In this document: one piece after another, positions 51,127-63,710 of the stretch
How the letters are laid out: each line of letters opens with the position of its first letter
Numbering within the stretch: position 1 is the first letter of the stretch
Assembly: GCA_013339895.1 (NCBI GenBank)
Contig: JABACO010000055.1
Coordinates: 52,325-116,324 of the forward strand
Length of the DNA stretch: 64,000 bases
Direction: 5' to 3'
Source of the DNA: Ephydatia muelleri
Taxonomy: Eukaryota > Porifera > Demospongiae > Spongillida > Spongillidae
Made by a program: the position numbers and the translations under genes
The notes under the pieces: generated by a model
Told to the model about the DNA's origin: nothing
Database searches by the model: none
The model's input: only the letters and a program-made list of their open reading frames with translations

Positions 51127-51390
51127 TCCGGAATCATTTCGTAGGGAATAAGCGTATATTACAGCTAATCCTAGCTGTTGTATCGTAGCAACCACTGGAT
51201 GTTTTGTCACGCAATAAAATGGCGGATGCATTAATTTACGTAGCCACATTGATTAGATTACATCAGATTGTATGTGGTCAATATGCATTTGGACTCGCGA
51301 AGTGTGAATTATATTCAGCATATAGTGACAGTATGATGAATTAAACTCATTAGCTGTAATACGCTTATTCCCTCACGAAATGACTCCGCA
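51127..51390. mobile_element. MITE with about 40-bp inverted ends (GGGAATAAGCG family)
   Basis: The left end CCGGAATCATTTCGTAGGGA then ATAAGCG mirrors the right end, whose reverse complement is CGGAGTCATTTCGTGAGGGA then ATAAGCG; both continue into TTACAGCTAAT. No coding capacity. Two further copies, head to head, form the core of the palindrome at 60497-61084. Confidence 0.75.
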
Positions 51391-51456
51391 AACTGAACTA
51401 CACATGTTGAGGGAAATAAGTATGTACCGTAAGTAGTAAATGTAACCGCACAATCC

Positions 51457-52925
51457 TGCTATGACTTCACGGTCAATGCATGTCTCACATTACATTCCAA
51501 ACCACCAATGGTGCACGAGGTCGGGAAATCAGTTTTTCCAAGGACTATAAATCACTGGAATCGCTTTGTGTCTCATTATGCATATTATAATATCGGAACG
51601 TTTCCCTCCCAGCTGCTGACACGTGAGTAGGGTTTTCCACAGCCAGACTGCTTTTAACTCGTGCAAAACGTCGAACCTGCCCACCGTGACGCAATGCATC
51701 GTATTTACTTCTGCACCTCATTCTTCTAAGCTGTGTGTAATTCGAACAGTGCACAATTACACAATGACCAACTGAACAGTGCGCGTGCCATTAAAGTTCT
51801 AAGCACTAGTGTATGGAGTACTGAACTTGCAACGATAGACATTTTATATACCTGTATAGCGTGTCCTGTGCATGCAGATTGATGTGCCGAATGTAGTGCA
51901 AATGGCAGGTGCAGCAGTGATGAATAATTAATAACTAACGACAATTTAGTGTGCAGATATAAAATCGTCTCACCAAAAACCATCAATGTATTCTAGGGTT
52001 ACACAAATACTTAGTCGTTGTAAAAACTTTACAACTTCTCAAGAAATTCACACATCGTTGGCTGCACGATTGTGTTTTTATTGCGCATAACTATGCAAAC
52101 TGAATTCATTAAATGCTCGTGTCTGAGTGGAAGCATAGCTTTAACCACAACCGCCAACTGAAGTACAATAACCAATTGCATGCAACTCCTGAATCTGTTT
52201 CATAAAAACTGTGGTAGCCGGAGTAGATAATGGCAAACTGTATAGTGGTATTTGGCCGATCACATGAGTTAATCGCATAATATTAAAACAATGTTCCTTC
52301 ACATGAGCGTAATGAACACCTCGAGCGATCCGAATTTCATGCAGTCGTACAACGGCAGCTTGGTCAAGCTGTCCCTATAGTGCCCAGCCTATTCTCTGCC
52401 CTCTTTTGGGTCACCAAGCTTTGACACGGTCACCCGTCCCAACCTTCTTCGTTAAGTATTTGTAGAGTCATATCGACAAGCCTGCATTGGAGTTCAGGTG
52501 GTACTAGGGAATGGTTATGGGCTTGAGAAGTGCCACACACGATCAGCAGATGTCCTTGCTGCCTACTGGATGCTGGGGAAGCCCTGCTGAATTTGACTTG
52601 CTGTCACAAGTCCGTTAATTTCAAACAATTTCTCTGAAGCGAGTGTGTAGTTATGTTGCAGGTGAACTTGATTCAATAATGATGTGCCTATAATGAGAGA
52701 CGTCCGCTATTCAAGTTGGTACAGAATTTGCTAATTTCTTCTCTTTTGTCCCCGAGATGACCAGATATCCAATCCAAACATAGTCTCGTGACGAGCTTAT
52801 ATAGCTAAAAGCCAGTTATTCATTTTGATCATTACTTCCCGTGTACTGCAGTAATCTGATAAATGATCACATGAAATTGGTTGGGCGAGTGTCGAGAGCT
52901 GAAACGTTGACAACACGTTAACCAA
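51457..52925 (+). repeat. Left arm of a large inverted duplication
   Basis: This arm is the reverse complement of 61385-63710 after removing two later insertions from the right arm. Matching landmarks include GGTCACCAAGCTTTGACACG / its complement near 62070-62100 and CTGACACGTGAGTAGGG / complement near 62855. This arm retains about 95 bp (around 52755-52850) absent from the right arm. Its inner end contains the last exon of the 152-aa gene. Confidence 0.9.
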
Positions 52926-53373
52926 CGCGTACATTGAATGCGTCCATTACTCTTACCCATGAGCACGAATTTTTGATAACAGCATCTTTGACAGCAATCA
53001 AAGCATCGTAGTCCAACTGGGAAAGTGTATTTCTTGACCACGTATAGTTTTTCAAAAGGCAAACAGCGAAAAGCACATTCGATGTCTCGTTGCCTTGCAC
53101 GTTTAGTGACTGAGAGTAGAGAACATAATGAATGAAGGCTAAATTGGTTCATTCTTAAATCATGCCCACCCTCGATCCTTTAGCGACGTTTCGAAGGAGA
53201 ATTACACCTTCCCTGATATCTGCAAGTCTAGTGTTTTCGGTAGTAACTTGTCGTTTATAAGTGGAAGCAGATACTACTGTACTGATGGATAGCAAAGCCA
53301 TCATACCAGCTACTGCGAAGAATACCATTTTTCTATATGACTCGTTGATTTCACCACGATACAACACTGGCAT
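52797..53373 (-). CDS. Small single-pass membrane protein, 152 aa, unrecognised
   Basis: Three exons, 53373-53170, 53109-52957 and 52898-52797, joined by 60-bp and 58-bp introns with GT-AG ends, all phase 0, give 68+51+33 residues and a stop. No family is recognised. Residues 16-36 (MVFFAVAGMMALLSISTVVSA) form one membrane segment or signal anchor after a short basic N-terminus. The following part has two N-glycosylation sequons (NET, NYT) and several cysteines, consistent with a type II membrane or secreted protein; that topology is inference. The regular intron sizes match the short introns of ferritin. The last exon lies in the left arm of the inverted duplication, and the right arm carries only a truncated copy of it. 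The end of the second exon is also duplicated at 53697-53765. Confidence 0.55.
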
Positions 53374-53696
53374 TTAGTTACTAGTTTATATACTTAAGCG
53401 TTATCTCGCTTACGCAATGAGCGTTATTCATAGTAACTCAATATGCAGTAGTCATAATTTCCATTGTGGACATATTTTGATCTTCCCGGTGTATTTGAAA
53501 TTATGAGGATTACGATGCATCAGATCACTCTGATGGCAGCAGTTCAAGTAAGGGAGTACACAAGAGTGAATTTTTGATTTCTGAGAGACACTAATGAGCC
53601 TGATTAAAATGACATAACTCCTGCACACAATGCCAGCATGCATGTACTATTTTATCCCACCACACTCAAATAACGTATTATGGTTGACAGTCAAAA

Positions 53697-53765
53697 AATG
53701 TTGACAACACGGTAACCAACGCGGACTTTGAATGCGTCCATTACACTTACCCATGAGCACGAGTA
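53697..53765 (-). repeat. Partial duplicate of the 152-aa gene's exon 2 end
   Basis: About 69 bp matching 52917-52975, including the end of exon 2, its donor and the intron GTTGACAACAC motif. It lies just upstream of the gene and is too short to be functional. Confidence 0.75.
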
Positions 53766-53970
53766 CAACAGGCTTTGTGATGCTAATTAACAATGCCAAA
53801 GTTGCAACCTTTCCTGAGAACAGTATTCATACAATAAGTTTTAAAAAAGCGGCTAGATACATGCAAGACTGTTGCTGAGAAATAGTTGGCACTGAATCCA
53901 CAGTCTGAAAGTTACTGCACAATGTGAAAAATCAAAACCTCACAAAATAACCGAACAGCATACTTACCTT

Positions 53971-54235
53971 AGTCTCGTACCCATACCTGTTTGCGTAAGT
54001 ATTATCGCATAATGGTCAGCTCATGTAGACAAGGAAGGCTCCAGTTCACAGACTGAGGTATGCATGCATGGAAATGATTAACGACATGCCCGCGCGCGGC
54101 CGCGTGGATACATGCTAAATGCCAATCCGCTCATGTGTGTCACTTATTTCGGGAATGATGTCTGTATCATCCATCAGACATGGAAGCTAGCACCACATTC
54201 CAATCTAATTAGATTACACCTCAACGAAGAGGCGC
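53971..54235 (+). repeat. Dispersed repeat, copy B (inverted relative to 46293-46561)
   Basis: It starts TTAGTCTCGTACCCATACC and shares the interior of copy A with about 15-20% visible differences by eye. It is joined to a segment (53885-53970) that itself recurs at 49947 and 46571, indicating nested repeats. Confidence 0.7.
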
Positions 54236-54663
54236 GCTTTCCCTGTAGGCTCATGCCTCTTCATACAGTGTAGATATAAGGCACACCATTTGCTACAGTC
54301 ATATAGATAATAGAATAGGGGATGGACAAAAATCACGTGATCAATTTAGAACGCAAGGAACATCCGAGGTAGTGGTATTCACACCTCAAATGGGTGTCGC
54401 AAGGGGTGGATTTTATGGAGGCGATCACAAAATTATCTATACAGCTTTGCGAAGGTACTTCCTAAGGTAACTCAAAATGTTTTTTTTTAATCAATATTGT
54501 CCCCATACATGCGGTATTCTACGCTTTGAGACATTGCAACAGCAGAGTGTTGTGTTACTTCACAGCCATCTGGTAATTGTCACAGTTGTTCATGAGTGAT
54601 ATCAATGGTTTCTTCCCTGCTACCACTACGAGAGTCTTTATGACTATCACTTGATTTAGCATA

Positions 54664-54718
54664 ATCGTCGTCATCATCATCATCGTCATCGTCATCATCA
54701 TCATCATCATCATCATCG

Positions 54719-54776
<58 letters not shown>
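54664..54776. repeat. (CAT)n microsatellite, left of the LTR element
   Basis: CAT units with a few CGT interruptions. Together with 59842-60357 it is the tract into which the LTR element inserted. Confidence 0.95.
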
Positions 54777-54938
54777 TGTAACAGAGTCAACTTGATTATA
54801 GTTGCACAACAACAGTGAACAACAACTCACTTCAACACACAGTAACTCAACATATATGCACCCATCGCGCGTGCATCTATTTAACACCTTTACAAGCATG
54901 CACTAGATTACTATGTGTCCGTATACTGTCATGCTACA
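54777..54938 (-). repeat. 3' LTR
   Basis: 162 bp, with ends TG...CA. Nearly identical to the 5' LTR at 59679-59841. Confidence 0.92.
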
Positions 54939-57900
54939 CAGCGTCCCTTTTATGAGAATACGTCCCGTATTCTAGTAATAATCTGGTGCACGTCTTTGAC
55001 GTGTGGGGTAACGGGTAGCAGTTCCAGGTTGTGGGACAATAATGTGAGGATCATCATCATCTTGTTCTGGACCTTCTTCTGGTTCCGGATCTTCATTCAG
55101 TACAGCATTAGGTTGAGGATGTTCTGGAACATGTGTAGGTTGGTCATCATCTAGCAGTTCCATGTGTGTGCCAGGAGGATCTTTGCCTGCTGTTGACCCA
55201 CATGTAGGAGAATTATCTTTTTTCGTCTGTTTAATATTTGTTCGAATATCCGGCCTGCATCTCTTCAGACGGTCAAAGTGTACTATGGAGGTCTTCCCAT
55301 CGACTGTGTTCTGGATGTGGTATGTGGCTTCAGACACTCTCTCCACAATCTTAAAAGGACCAGTCCAGGGGCTATGAAACTTCCGTGATCCACCCTTAGG
55401 AACAGCTGGATTGAATAACAGAACAAAATCACCAGGTTTGTGTGGATCACCATGGACTTTTTTGTTATAAAATTCTTTCTGTCTCTGCAGCTTTGCCCCC
55501 ATTGTATCACGAACAGCAGCATAAGCTTCTACAAACGCTTCACTCAGCTTGGTCACATACTCTGGAACAGTTTTAGTAACAGAGTTTCCACATTCAGTTC
55601 CGTACATGAGATCAATAGGAAGTCTGGCCTGTCTACCAAACATCAGGAAGAAGGGTGAATAGCCTGTTGTCGCCTGGACACTCGTGTTGTAGGCAAAGCC
55701 AACTTTCCTAATGTGGTCCTCCCATTCAAAAGGGTGACTTCTTCCACAGGTAGTAAGCATACTCAGCAAGGTTCGGTTAAATCGTTCTACAAGTCCATCT
55801 GACTGTGGGTGATATGCTGTGGTTCTAGTTTTTTCAATATGAAGCAGGTTACAGATCTCCTTAATCACTGCTGATTCAAACTGGCGACCTTGGTCCGAGT
55901 GCAACTGTTCTGGTACCGAGAAGCGGCAGAATATCTCATCCACTAGCTTTTGCGCAACTGTGACTGCCTCCTGGTTTTGGATGGGGTATGCTTCCATCCA
56001 GCGAGTGAAGTAGTCACCTACTACCAGAATGTAGGAGTTTCCATTTCCGCTCTCTGGGAGTGGACCAAGGATGTCAACTGCCACAAGCTGCATTGGCTGG
56101 CCAACCAGGATAGATTGAAGACTGGCTCTCTGCTTAGGCGCTGGTGTTTTCCTGGAGATGCATGCTGCACAAGTATTGCACCAATTTTGCACATCGTTCC
56201 AGTGTCCAGGCCAGTAGAAACGCTCTTTCAACTTCATTAAGGTCTTCTCTTGACCCAGGTGTCCGCCAGTCACGCCTTCATGAAGCTCTGCCAAAACTAT
56301 CTTTCTTTGAGACATTGGTACAACTAGCTGAAGACAAGGTCTCACTTCCTTAGTTCCAACGAAATTGCGATGTAGGACTCCACCTTTAACTTTCAGCTGA
56401 TCCCATAGTTGAAATAGACGACGAGTCCCAATTGAAAATTGTTTCAACTCATCTTTTTTGGGTAACAGGTCACTTTCTACAGCCTTCAACACCGGTCCCA
56501 CAACATCATCCTGTAGTTGTTCTTCTCTCATTACCTTTCTCTTCTCTACTACCGGGCTATCGATGCTTACAACTGTGATGTTGTTACTTTGAGGACTATC
56601 ACCCTCCGAAAGTCTTGAAAGGGCATCTGCGTTGTTGTGATTTCTTCCCTTCCGGTGGATAACTTCAAAGTCGTATTCCTGTAACTGCTCCAGCCATCTT
56701 GCAAGCTGTCCCTCAGGTTCTTTAAAGTTTTGAATCCATTGAAGAGAGCTATGATCTATCCGGACGGTGAAGCGTCTACCCAACAGGTAAGGTCTAAATA
56801 GTCGGGTGAATGTTACAACAGCCAGCAACTCTCTGCGTGTAACGCTGTAATTTCGCTCAGCTTTGCTTAGCAGACGACTGCCATATGCCACCACCTGTTC
56901 TTGTCCAAGGGAAGAGACTTGTGAGAGTACAGCACCAATCCCCAGATCACTGGCATCTGTATCCAATACGAATGGCAATGTATAATCCGGAAAGGCCAGT
57001 ATTGGTGCCCTTGTCAGTCGACTACGAAGGTTTTCAAATGCCTCTTGACACTCCGCAGTCCAACTGAAGTTTACAGCATGTTCCGTTAGGCGATGTAGTG
57101 GCTTAGCCACTTCAGCAAATCCCTGAATGAACCTTCTGTAATAATTGGCAAAGCCAAGAAACTGTTGAACTTGCTGAGCAGATTGAGGTACAGGCCAGGA
57201 TGCCACTTTTCCCACTTTGTCAGGATCTACTTGCAATCCATCAACTCCTACCAGGTGACCAAGATATTTAACATTCCTCTGCAAAAAACAACACTTGTCT
57301 GCTCGTAGCTTAAGCCCCCCTTGTCGAATACGGTCAAACACTGCTCTGATATTATCCAGGTGTTCCCCAAATGTTGTACCTAACAGGATTACATCATCCA
57401 GATATACAAGGCATTTGGACCACTGCAGACCTGCCAACACCAGGTCCATCAACCGTTGGAATGTGGCCGGAGCATTGCACAGACCAAAGGGCATGACCTT
57501 AAATTCGAACAAGCCTTGTGGGGTGCAGAATGCAGTTTTATGTCGGTCTTCTGGTGACATCTCTACTTGCCAGTATCCTGACAGCAAGTCAAGGGTGCTG
57601 AACCACTTGGAACCACATAGAGTGTCGAGAGTGTCATCAATGCGCGGTAATGGATAGGCATCTTTCGTAGTGACTGCATTACGTTTCCTGTAGTCGATGC
57701 AAAACCGCACACTCCCATCTTTCTTCTGCACCAGCACAATTGGTGATGCCCATGGACTACTGGATGGATGAATGATGTCATTCTCCTGCATTTCATGTAG
57801 AAGTTTATTCACCTGCTCCTTTCGATGTGGTGGTAAACGACGGACTGGTTGGCTAATGGGGTTTGAATCCCCAGTCTTGATGCAGTGTTTCAAGGCACCA

Positions 57901-59678
57901 GTTCGACCCAAATCAGTGCTGCTTGAGGCGAATATGTCACCATACTCCAGAAGAAGATTGGAAAAACTGTACTTGTTCTTCTTTAGAGACATGTGCTCCA
58001 ATTGTTTCCGCCAGAGAGAGAAGCATCTGCCTTTTCTTTGGATCAAGTTTAGTCACAGTGTTGGCCTTTTGCACATTGTCCACAGGAACATCGTTGCTGC
58101 GTAGCTCCTCTATTTCCCCAATTGTCATGCCCTTGCACATTGTAACAGGTACATCCCTGGGGTTGAGGAGGCAAACCGGAACTTTGCTGTCCTGAGGATG
58201 CACAATGGCCCTTGCTACACGTACTGCAACATTATTCTTGGTGGTCTGCTCATCTACAAGCCATGTCCCTCGTACATCTGCAGAAGTTGTTGCAAAAGTA
58301 AGTACTTTGCTTCGTGGTGGGATGACTATGGTGTCATCGAGACAAACGTGTACTAGTAGCGCTGGCTCTGTTGATTTGCTCCGTGTCGCTTTTTGGAGTT
58401 GAATGTGTAAGCCACTGTCGCCCAAGGTGAGTACTCCATTTGCTGCATCAATGATACACTCATATTTTTCTAGAAAGTCAAGACCTAAGATACCTTCACT
58501 TGTTAACGACTCCACAATCACTGTATCTACTGCAAACATTTTACCCCCAAGTCCAAGTTGCATCGCTCTGACCATTCCAACAACATTTAGTGTGCCTCCG
58601 TTGGCACCTACCAGTTTGCAGCCATACCAGGGAAGCAGTTTTCCATTTAAGTCTCCTTTCCAAACGTCCCGTCGAAGTAGTGTAATCCCAGCCCCAGTGT
58701 CCACGATTAGCGAAGCTGTCCCCTGTCCTAGCTGCCCCGTGACTGTGAAAGTGTGTGAAAGAGTAGAAATACCGATTAGTTGAGCCTTGTTTTCATTTCC
58801 CTCGGGGCGTTGGCTCACTGCGCGGAGGGTTTGGAGTTTTCCTGATGCCTTTGCTTCTTGTAACACTCCCGACTCACATGCCCCCGTCGACCACAGTTCC
58901 AGCAAGTTACGGAGCGAGGACTTCGCTGCCCATCAGATGCCTTTTCATCACGCTCCCGCTCGGGTCTTCGAAGTTCGTGTTCAATTTTGTCCAGACGCTT
59001 CTGTAGCAACTGATGGACCAAACCGTCTTGCAACTGCGACGACGAACGCGAAGCCACTGTACCGATCTCGGCCTCTTCCACTTCAGGATGTGTTTTGCTG
59101 TCCATAAGAGGTACGCCCACAGCGCCGGACTCAATCTTCGGCAGTCCAATTTGATACGATTCTATTTCCAGAGTCGCGCTTACTGCCTCATCCAAGGACT
59201 TAGGTGTTCTTTGCTTCACACTGAAAGAAGTCATCGGCTGATCCAAATGTCTTAGGTAGTGTGAAAGAGCAATCTGAGCCTTTGCTTCTTCCTGGAGAGC
59301 CGGGTACGCCTTCTCTACTAACGATCGCAAGTCTTCCGCGAAATCCGCCCAGCCTTCGGTCTTTTTCTTCCGTCGATTTTCAAACTCTGCTAGATATCGT
59401 GCGGTCTGACTAGCGGGTTCGAAACGCTCCTTAAGTGCCTTTTTCGTATCACCGTAGTTGGCCCTTGTTATGTCGGACAACTGCTGATACGCAATTTGCG
59501 CATGCCCGGTCAAGCGCACCTTCAGCCAGAGTACCCTTTTCGCATCTTCCCACTCATTTACCTCGGCTACGTTCTCGAAGTGGTAGATCCACTGAGACCA
59601 GTTCCCTTCTCCAGAGAAACTATCGGGTAACACTAAGGACGCGATGCCATTTGAGATGATCCTGCCGACTACGCCACT

Positions 59679-59841
59679 TGTAAACAGAGTCAACTTGATT
59701 ATAGTTGCACAACAACAGTGAACAACAACTCACTTCAACACACAGTAACTCAACATATATGCACCCATCGCGCGTGCATCTATTTAACACCTTTACAAGC
59801 ATGCACTAGATTACTAGGTGTCCGTATACTGTCATGCTACA
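59679..59841 (-). repeat. 5' LTR
   Basis: 163 bp. Its inner edge is followed by the primer-binding site. Confidence 0.92.
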
Positions 59842-60358
<517 letters not shown>

Positions 60359-60496
60359 TGCATTCATAGAAGAGGAGCTTATTCATCACATCAACCACTC
60401 CTCAGGTAAAGAGATGGTTCAGAGCTATCTTACTTAACCTGTACAAATCTCTCTGTACATAGACAAGAAGAAATTGTTTGGTGTGAAGTGGATTCT

Positions 60497-60758
60497 CCGG
60501 AATCATTTCGTAGGGAATAAGCGCTGTTGTATCGTAGCAACCACTGGATGTTTTGTCACGCAATAATATGGCGGATGCATTAATTTACGTAGCCACATTG
60601 ATTAGATTACATCAGATTGTACGTGGTCATTATGCATTTGGACTCGCGAAGTGTGAGTTTTATTCAGCATAGACAATCCATGCAGTAGTGACAGTATATG
60701 ATGGATGAATTAAACTCATTAGCTGTAAAACGCTTATTCCCTCACGAAATGACTCCGG
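60497..60758 (+). mobile_element. MITE copy (GGGAATAAGCG family), left half of palindrome
   Basis: About 262 bp, nearly the same as 51127-51390, with the same inverted ends. Confidence 0.75.
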
Positions 60759-60822
60759 AAACTGAACTACACATGTTGAGGGAAATAGGTACTTATTTCC
60801 CTCAACATGTGTAGTTCAGTTT

Positions 60823-61084
60823 CCGGAGTCATTTCGTGAGGGAATAAGCGTTTTACAGCTAATGAGTTTAATTCATCCATCATATACTGTCACTACTGCA
60901 GGATTGTCTATGCTGAATAAAACTCACACTTCGCGAGTCCAAATGCATATTGACCACGTACAATCTGATGTAATCTAATCAATGTGGCTACGTAAATTAA
61001 TGCATCCGCCATATTATTGCGTGACAAAGCATCCAGTGGTTGCTACGATACAACAGCGCTTATTCCCTACGAAATGATTCCGGA
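60823..61084 (-). mobile_element. MITE copy (GGGAATAAGCG family), right half of palindrome
   Basis: The mirror image of 60497-60758. Confidence 0.75.
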
Positions 61085-61221
61085 GAATCCACTTCACACC
61101 AAACAATTTCTTCTTGTCTATGTACAGAGAGATTTGTACAGGTTAAGTAAGATAGCTCTGAACCATCTCTTTACCTGAGGAGTGGTTGATGTGATGAATC
61201 AGCTCCTCTTCTATGAATGCA

Positions 61222-61385
<164 letters not shown>

Positions 61386-61788
61386 CCGTGTTGTCAACAT
61401 TTTCAGCTCTCGACACTCGCCCAACCAGTTTCATGTGATTGGATATCTGGTCATCTCGGGGCCAAAAGAGAAGAAATTAGCAAATTCTGTACCAACTTTA
61501 ATAGCGGACGTCTCTCATTATAGGCACATCCTTATTGAATTATGTATTTGTTTTTATTTGCATATAATAATCAAGTTCACCTGCAACATAACTACACACT
61601 CGCTTCAGAGAAATTGTTTGAAATTAACGGACTTGTGACAGCAAGTCAAATTCAGCATGCAGGGCTTCCCCAGCATCCAGTAGGCAGCAAGGACATCTGC
61701 TGATCGTGTGTGGCACTTCTCAAGCCCATAACCATTCCCTAGTACCACCTGAACTCCAATGCAGGCTTGTCGATATGACTCTACAAAT

Positions 61789-62038
61789 GGGACAGTTTCC
61801 GCGAAAATTGCCCCACGGTTAAAATGTTATAAAAATGCATCGCGTTTGAATCTCTATAACTTCCCAACGGATAACGCTATCGACTTCCTATTTTCACCAC
61901 TTCATAGTGAAATGGTGTAGTATGAAGTGTTGAAAATAGGAAGTCGATAGCGTTATCTGTTGGGAAGGTACAGCGATTCAAACGCGATGCATTTTTATAA
62001 CATTTTAACTGTGGGGCAATTTTCACGGAAACTGTCCC
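61789..62038. mobile_element. Long-hairpin MITE, 250 bp, GGGACAGTTTCC ends
   Basis: The two halves are inverted copies of each other over about 110 bp each, around a spacer of about 30 bp (landmarks GGGACAGTTTCCGCGAAAAT and GACTTCCTATTTTCA). The target duplication is AAAT at 61785-61788 and 62039-62042. The left arm of the inverted duplication (near 52455) shows the uninterrupted site, so the ends are exact. Confidence 0.93.
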
Positions 62039-62934
62039 AAATACTTAACGAAGAAGGTTGGGACGGGTGACCGTGTCAAAGCTTGGTGACCCAAAAGAGG
62101 GCAGAGAATAGGCTGGGCACTAGGGACAGCTTGACCAAGCTGCCGTTGTACGACTGCATGAAATTCGGATCGCTCGAGTTGTTCATTAGGCTCATGTGAA
62201 GGAACATTGTTCTAATATTATGCGATTATTCGTGTGATCGCCCAAATACCACTATAAAGTTTGCCATTATCTACTCCGGCTACCACAATTTTTATGAAAC
62301 AGATTCAGGAGTTACTTCAGTTGGCGGTTGTGGTTAAAGCTATGCTTCCACTCAGACACGAGCATTTAATGAATTCAGTTTGCATAGTTATGCGCAATAA
62401 AAACAGAATCGTGCAGCCAACGATGTGTGAATTTCTTGAGAAGTTGTAAAGTTTTTACAGCGACTAAGTATTTGTGTAGCCCTAGAATACATATTGATGG
62501 TTTTTGATGAGACGATTTTATGTCTGCACACTAAATTGTGGTTAGTTATTAATTATTCTGCACCTGCCATTTGCACTACATTCGGCACATCAATTTGTAT
62601 GCACAGGACACTCTACAGGTATATTTAATGGATGTCGTTGCTAGTTCAGTACACATCGAACTACTAACACTAGTGCTTACACCTTTAATGGCACGCGCAC
62701 AGCTCAGTTGGTCATTGTGTGGAATTGTGCACTGTTCGAATTACACACAACTTAGAAGAATGAGGTGCAGAAGTAAATACGATGCATTGCGTCACGGTGG
62801 GCAGGTTCGACGTTTTGCACGAGTTAAAAGCAGTCTGGCAGAGGAAAACCCTACTCACGTGTCGGCTAGAAGGCAAAAGTTCCGATATTATATGAGACAC
62901 AAAGCGTACACCATTGGTGGTGTGGAATGTAATG

Positions 62935-63677
62935 CAGGGGCGGATCCAGGATTTTGGGAAAGGGGGGGGTCTGATAAATATATTCACAGCTGGGGGAGGG
63001 TACGGGAGGGGGCGTGCCTCCTCCCGTGACAGCAAGGGGGTTTTGGGGGAGCGCTGATAGCTCCCCAGACCCAGCCACTTTTTGCTTTTGCGTTTATTTA
63101 GCATGAAATTCACAGTGATATCCATTAATACATATACATCACGCGATATCCGGATTACTAGAGCCTGCATGGATAGCGACGAGAAAACTGTTCATTCTTC
63201 ACAATGCTATGGTTCCTACTGCTCAGCAATTAAATTCGTGACGCAAAGCTTTTGTGAATTTGTGACCGAAGCGTGCACGTGGCCAAGCACCAGCTACATG
63301 TCGATCTATAAACGACTCATGTATGTTTTACTATAATATTAGTATTGTTAGTTTATTTAGCTATCTGTTTTCTGAGGAAAAGAATCTGAGATCCATCCCA
63401 TTCAAGTCTTTTGATCGCTTACCTCAATTCCTGCTCACACGCTACTAACATTCGATCGATCGCGCGATTGAATGTTTCGTTAATACACATGTAGGAGGAT
63501 TTAATTAGATCGATATAGACCCCACTTGGCTAGAACGATGTGCAATCTTGCAAATCCAAGGACGGTAACATGCAGAACGCTGCATAGATTACAGTATGCA
63601 TTACGTCATTCTTCATGTAAGAAAGGGGGGGTCCGGACCCCCTGGACCCCCCCCCCCCCCCCCTAAATCCGCCCCTG
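62935..63677. mobile_element. Non-autonomous DNA transposon, 743 bp, CAGGGGCGGAT ends
   Basis: It begins CAGGGGCGGATCCAGG and ends in the inverted form of CAGGGGCGGATTTAGG, giving terminal inverted repeats of about 15 bp with long G and C runs next to them. The target duplication is TAATG at 62930-62934 and 63678-63682, confirmed by the empty site in the left arm near 51492. No transposase is readable. Superfamily unresolved; such ends also occur in hAT-like elements, but those make 8-bp duplications. Confidence 0.93.
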
Positions 63678-63710
63678 TAATGTGACACATGCATTGATCG
63701 TGAAGTCATA

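Larger units (their letters stand above)
54777..59841 (-). mobile_element. Ty3/gypsy-type LTR retrotransposon, nearly whole and young
   Basis: Ends are two LTRs (54777-54938 and 59679-59841), TGTAGCATGACAG... to ...CTGTTACA in element sense. Just inside the 5' LTR is TGGCGTAGTCGGCAGG, a primer-binding site of the usual TGG form; a purine stretch AAAAGGGACGC precedes the 3' LTR. Parts in element order: a Gag-like region with a CCHC knuckle (about 59.7-58.8 kb), an aspartic protease with DTGAG (about 58.6 kb), then reverse transcriptase (YLDDVILLG), RNase H, and integrase with the HHCC finger and catalytic core, ending near 54.97 kb. It looks almost whole, with about two frame changes along gag-pol, at least one of which could be the frameshifting such elements normally use. 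The LTRs differ at about two positions, so insertion is recent. Flanking ATCAT-type sequence fits a short target duplication, but the repeat makes it unreadable. Confidence 0.95.
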
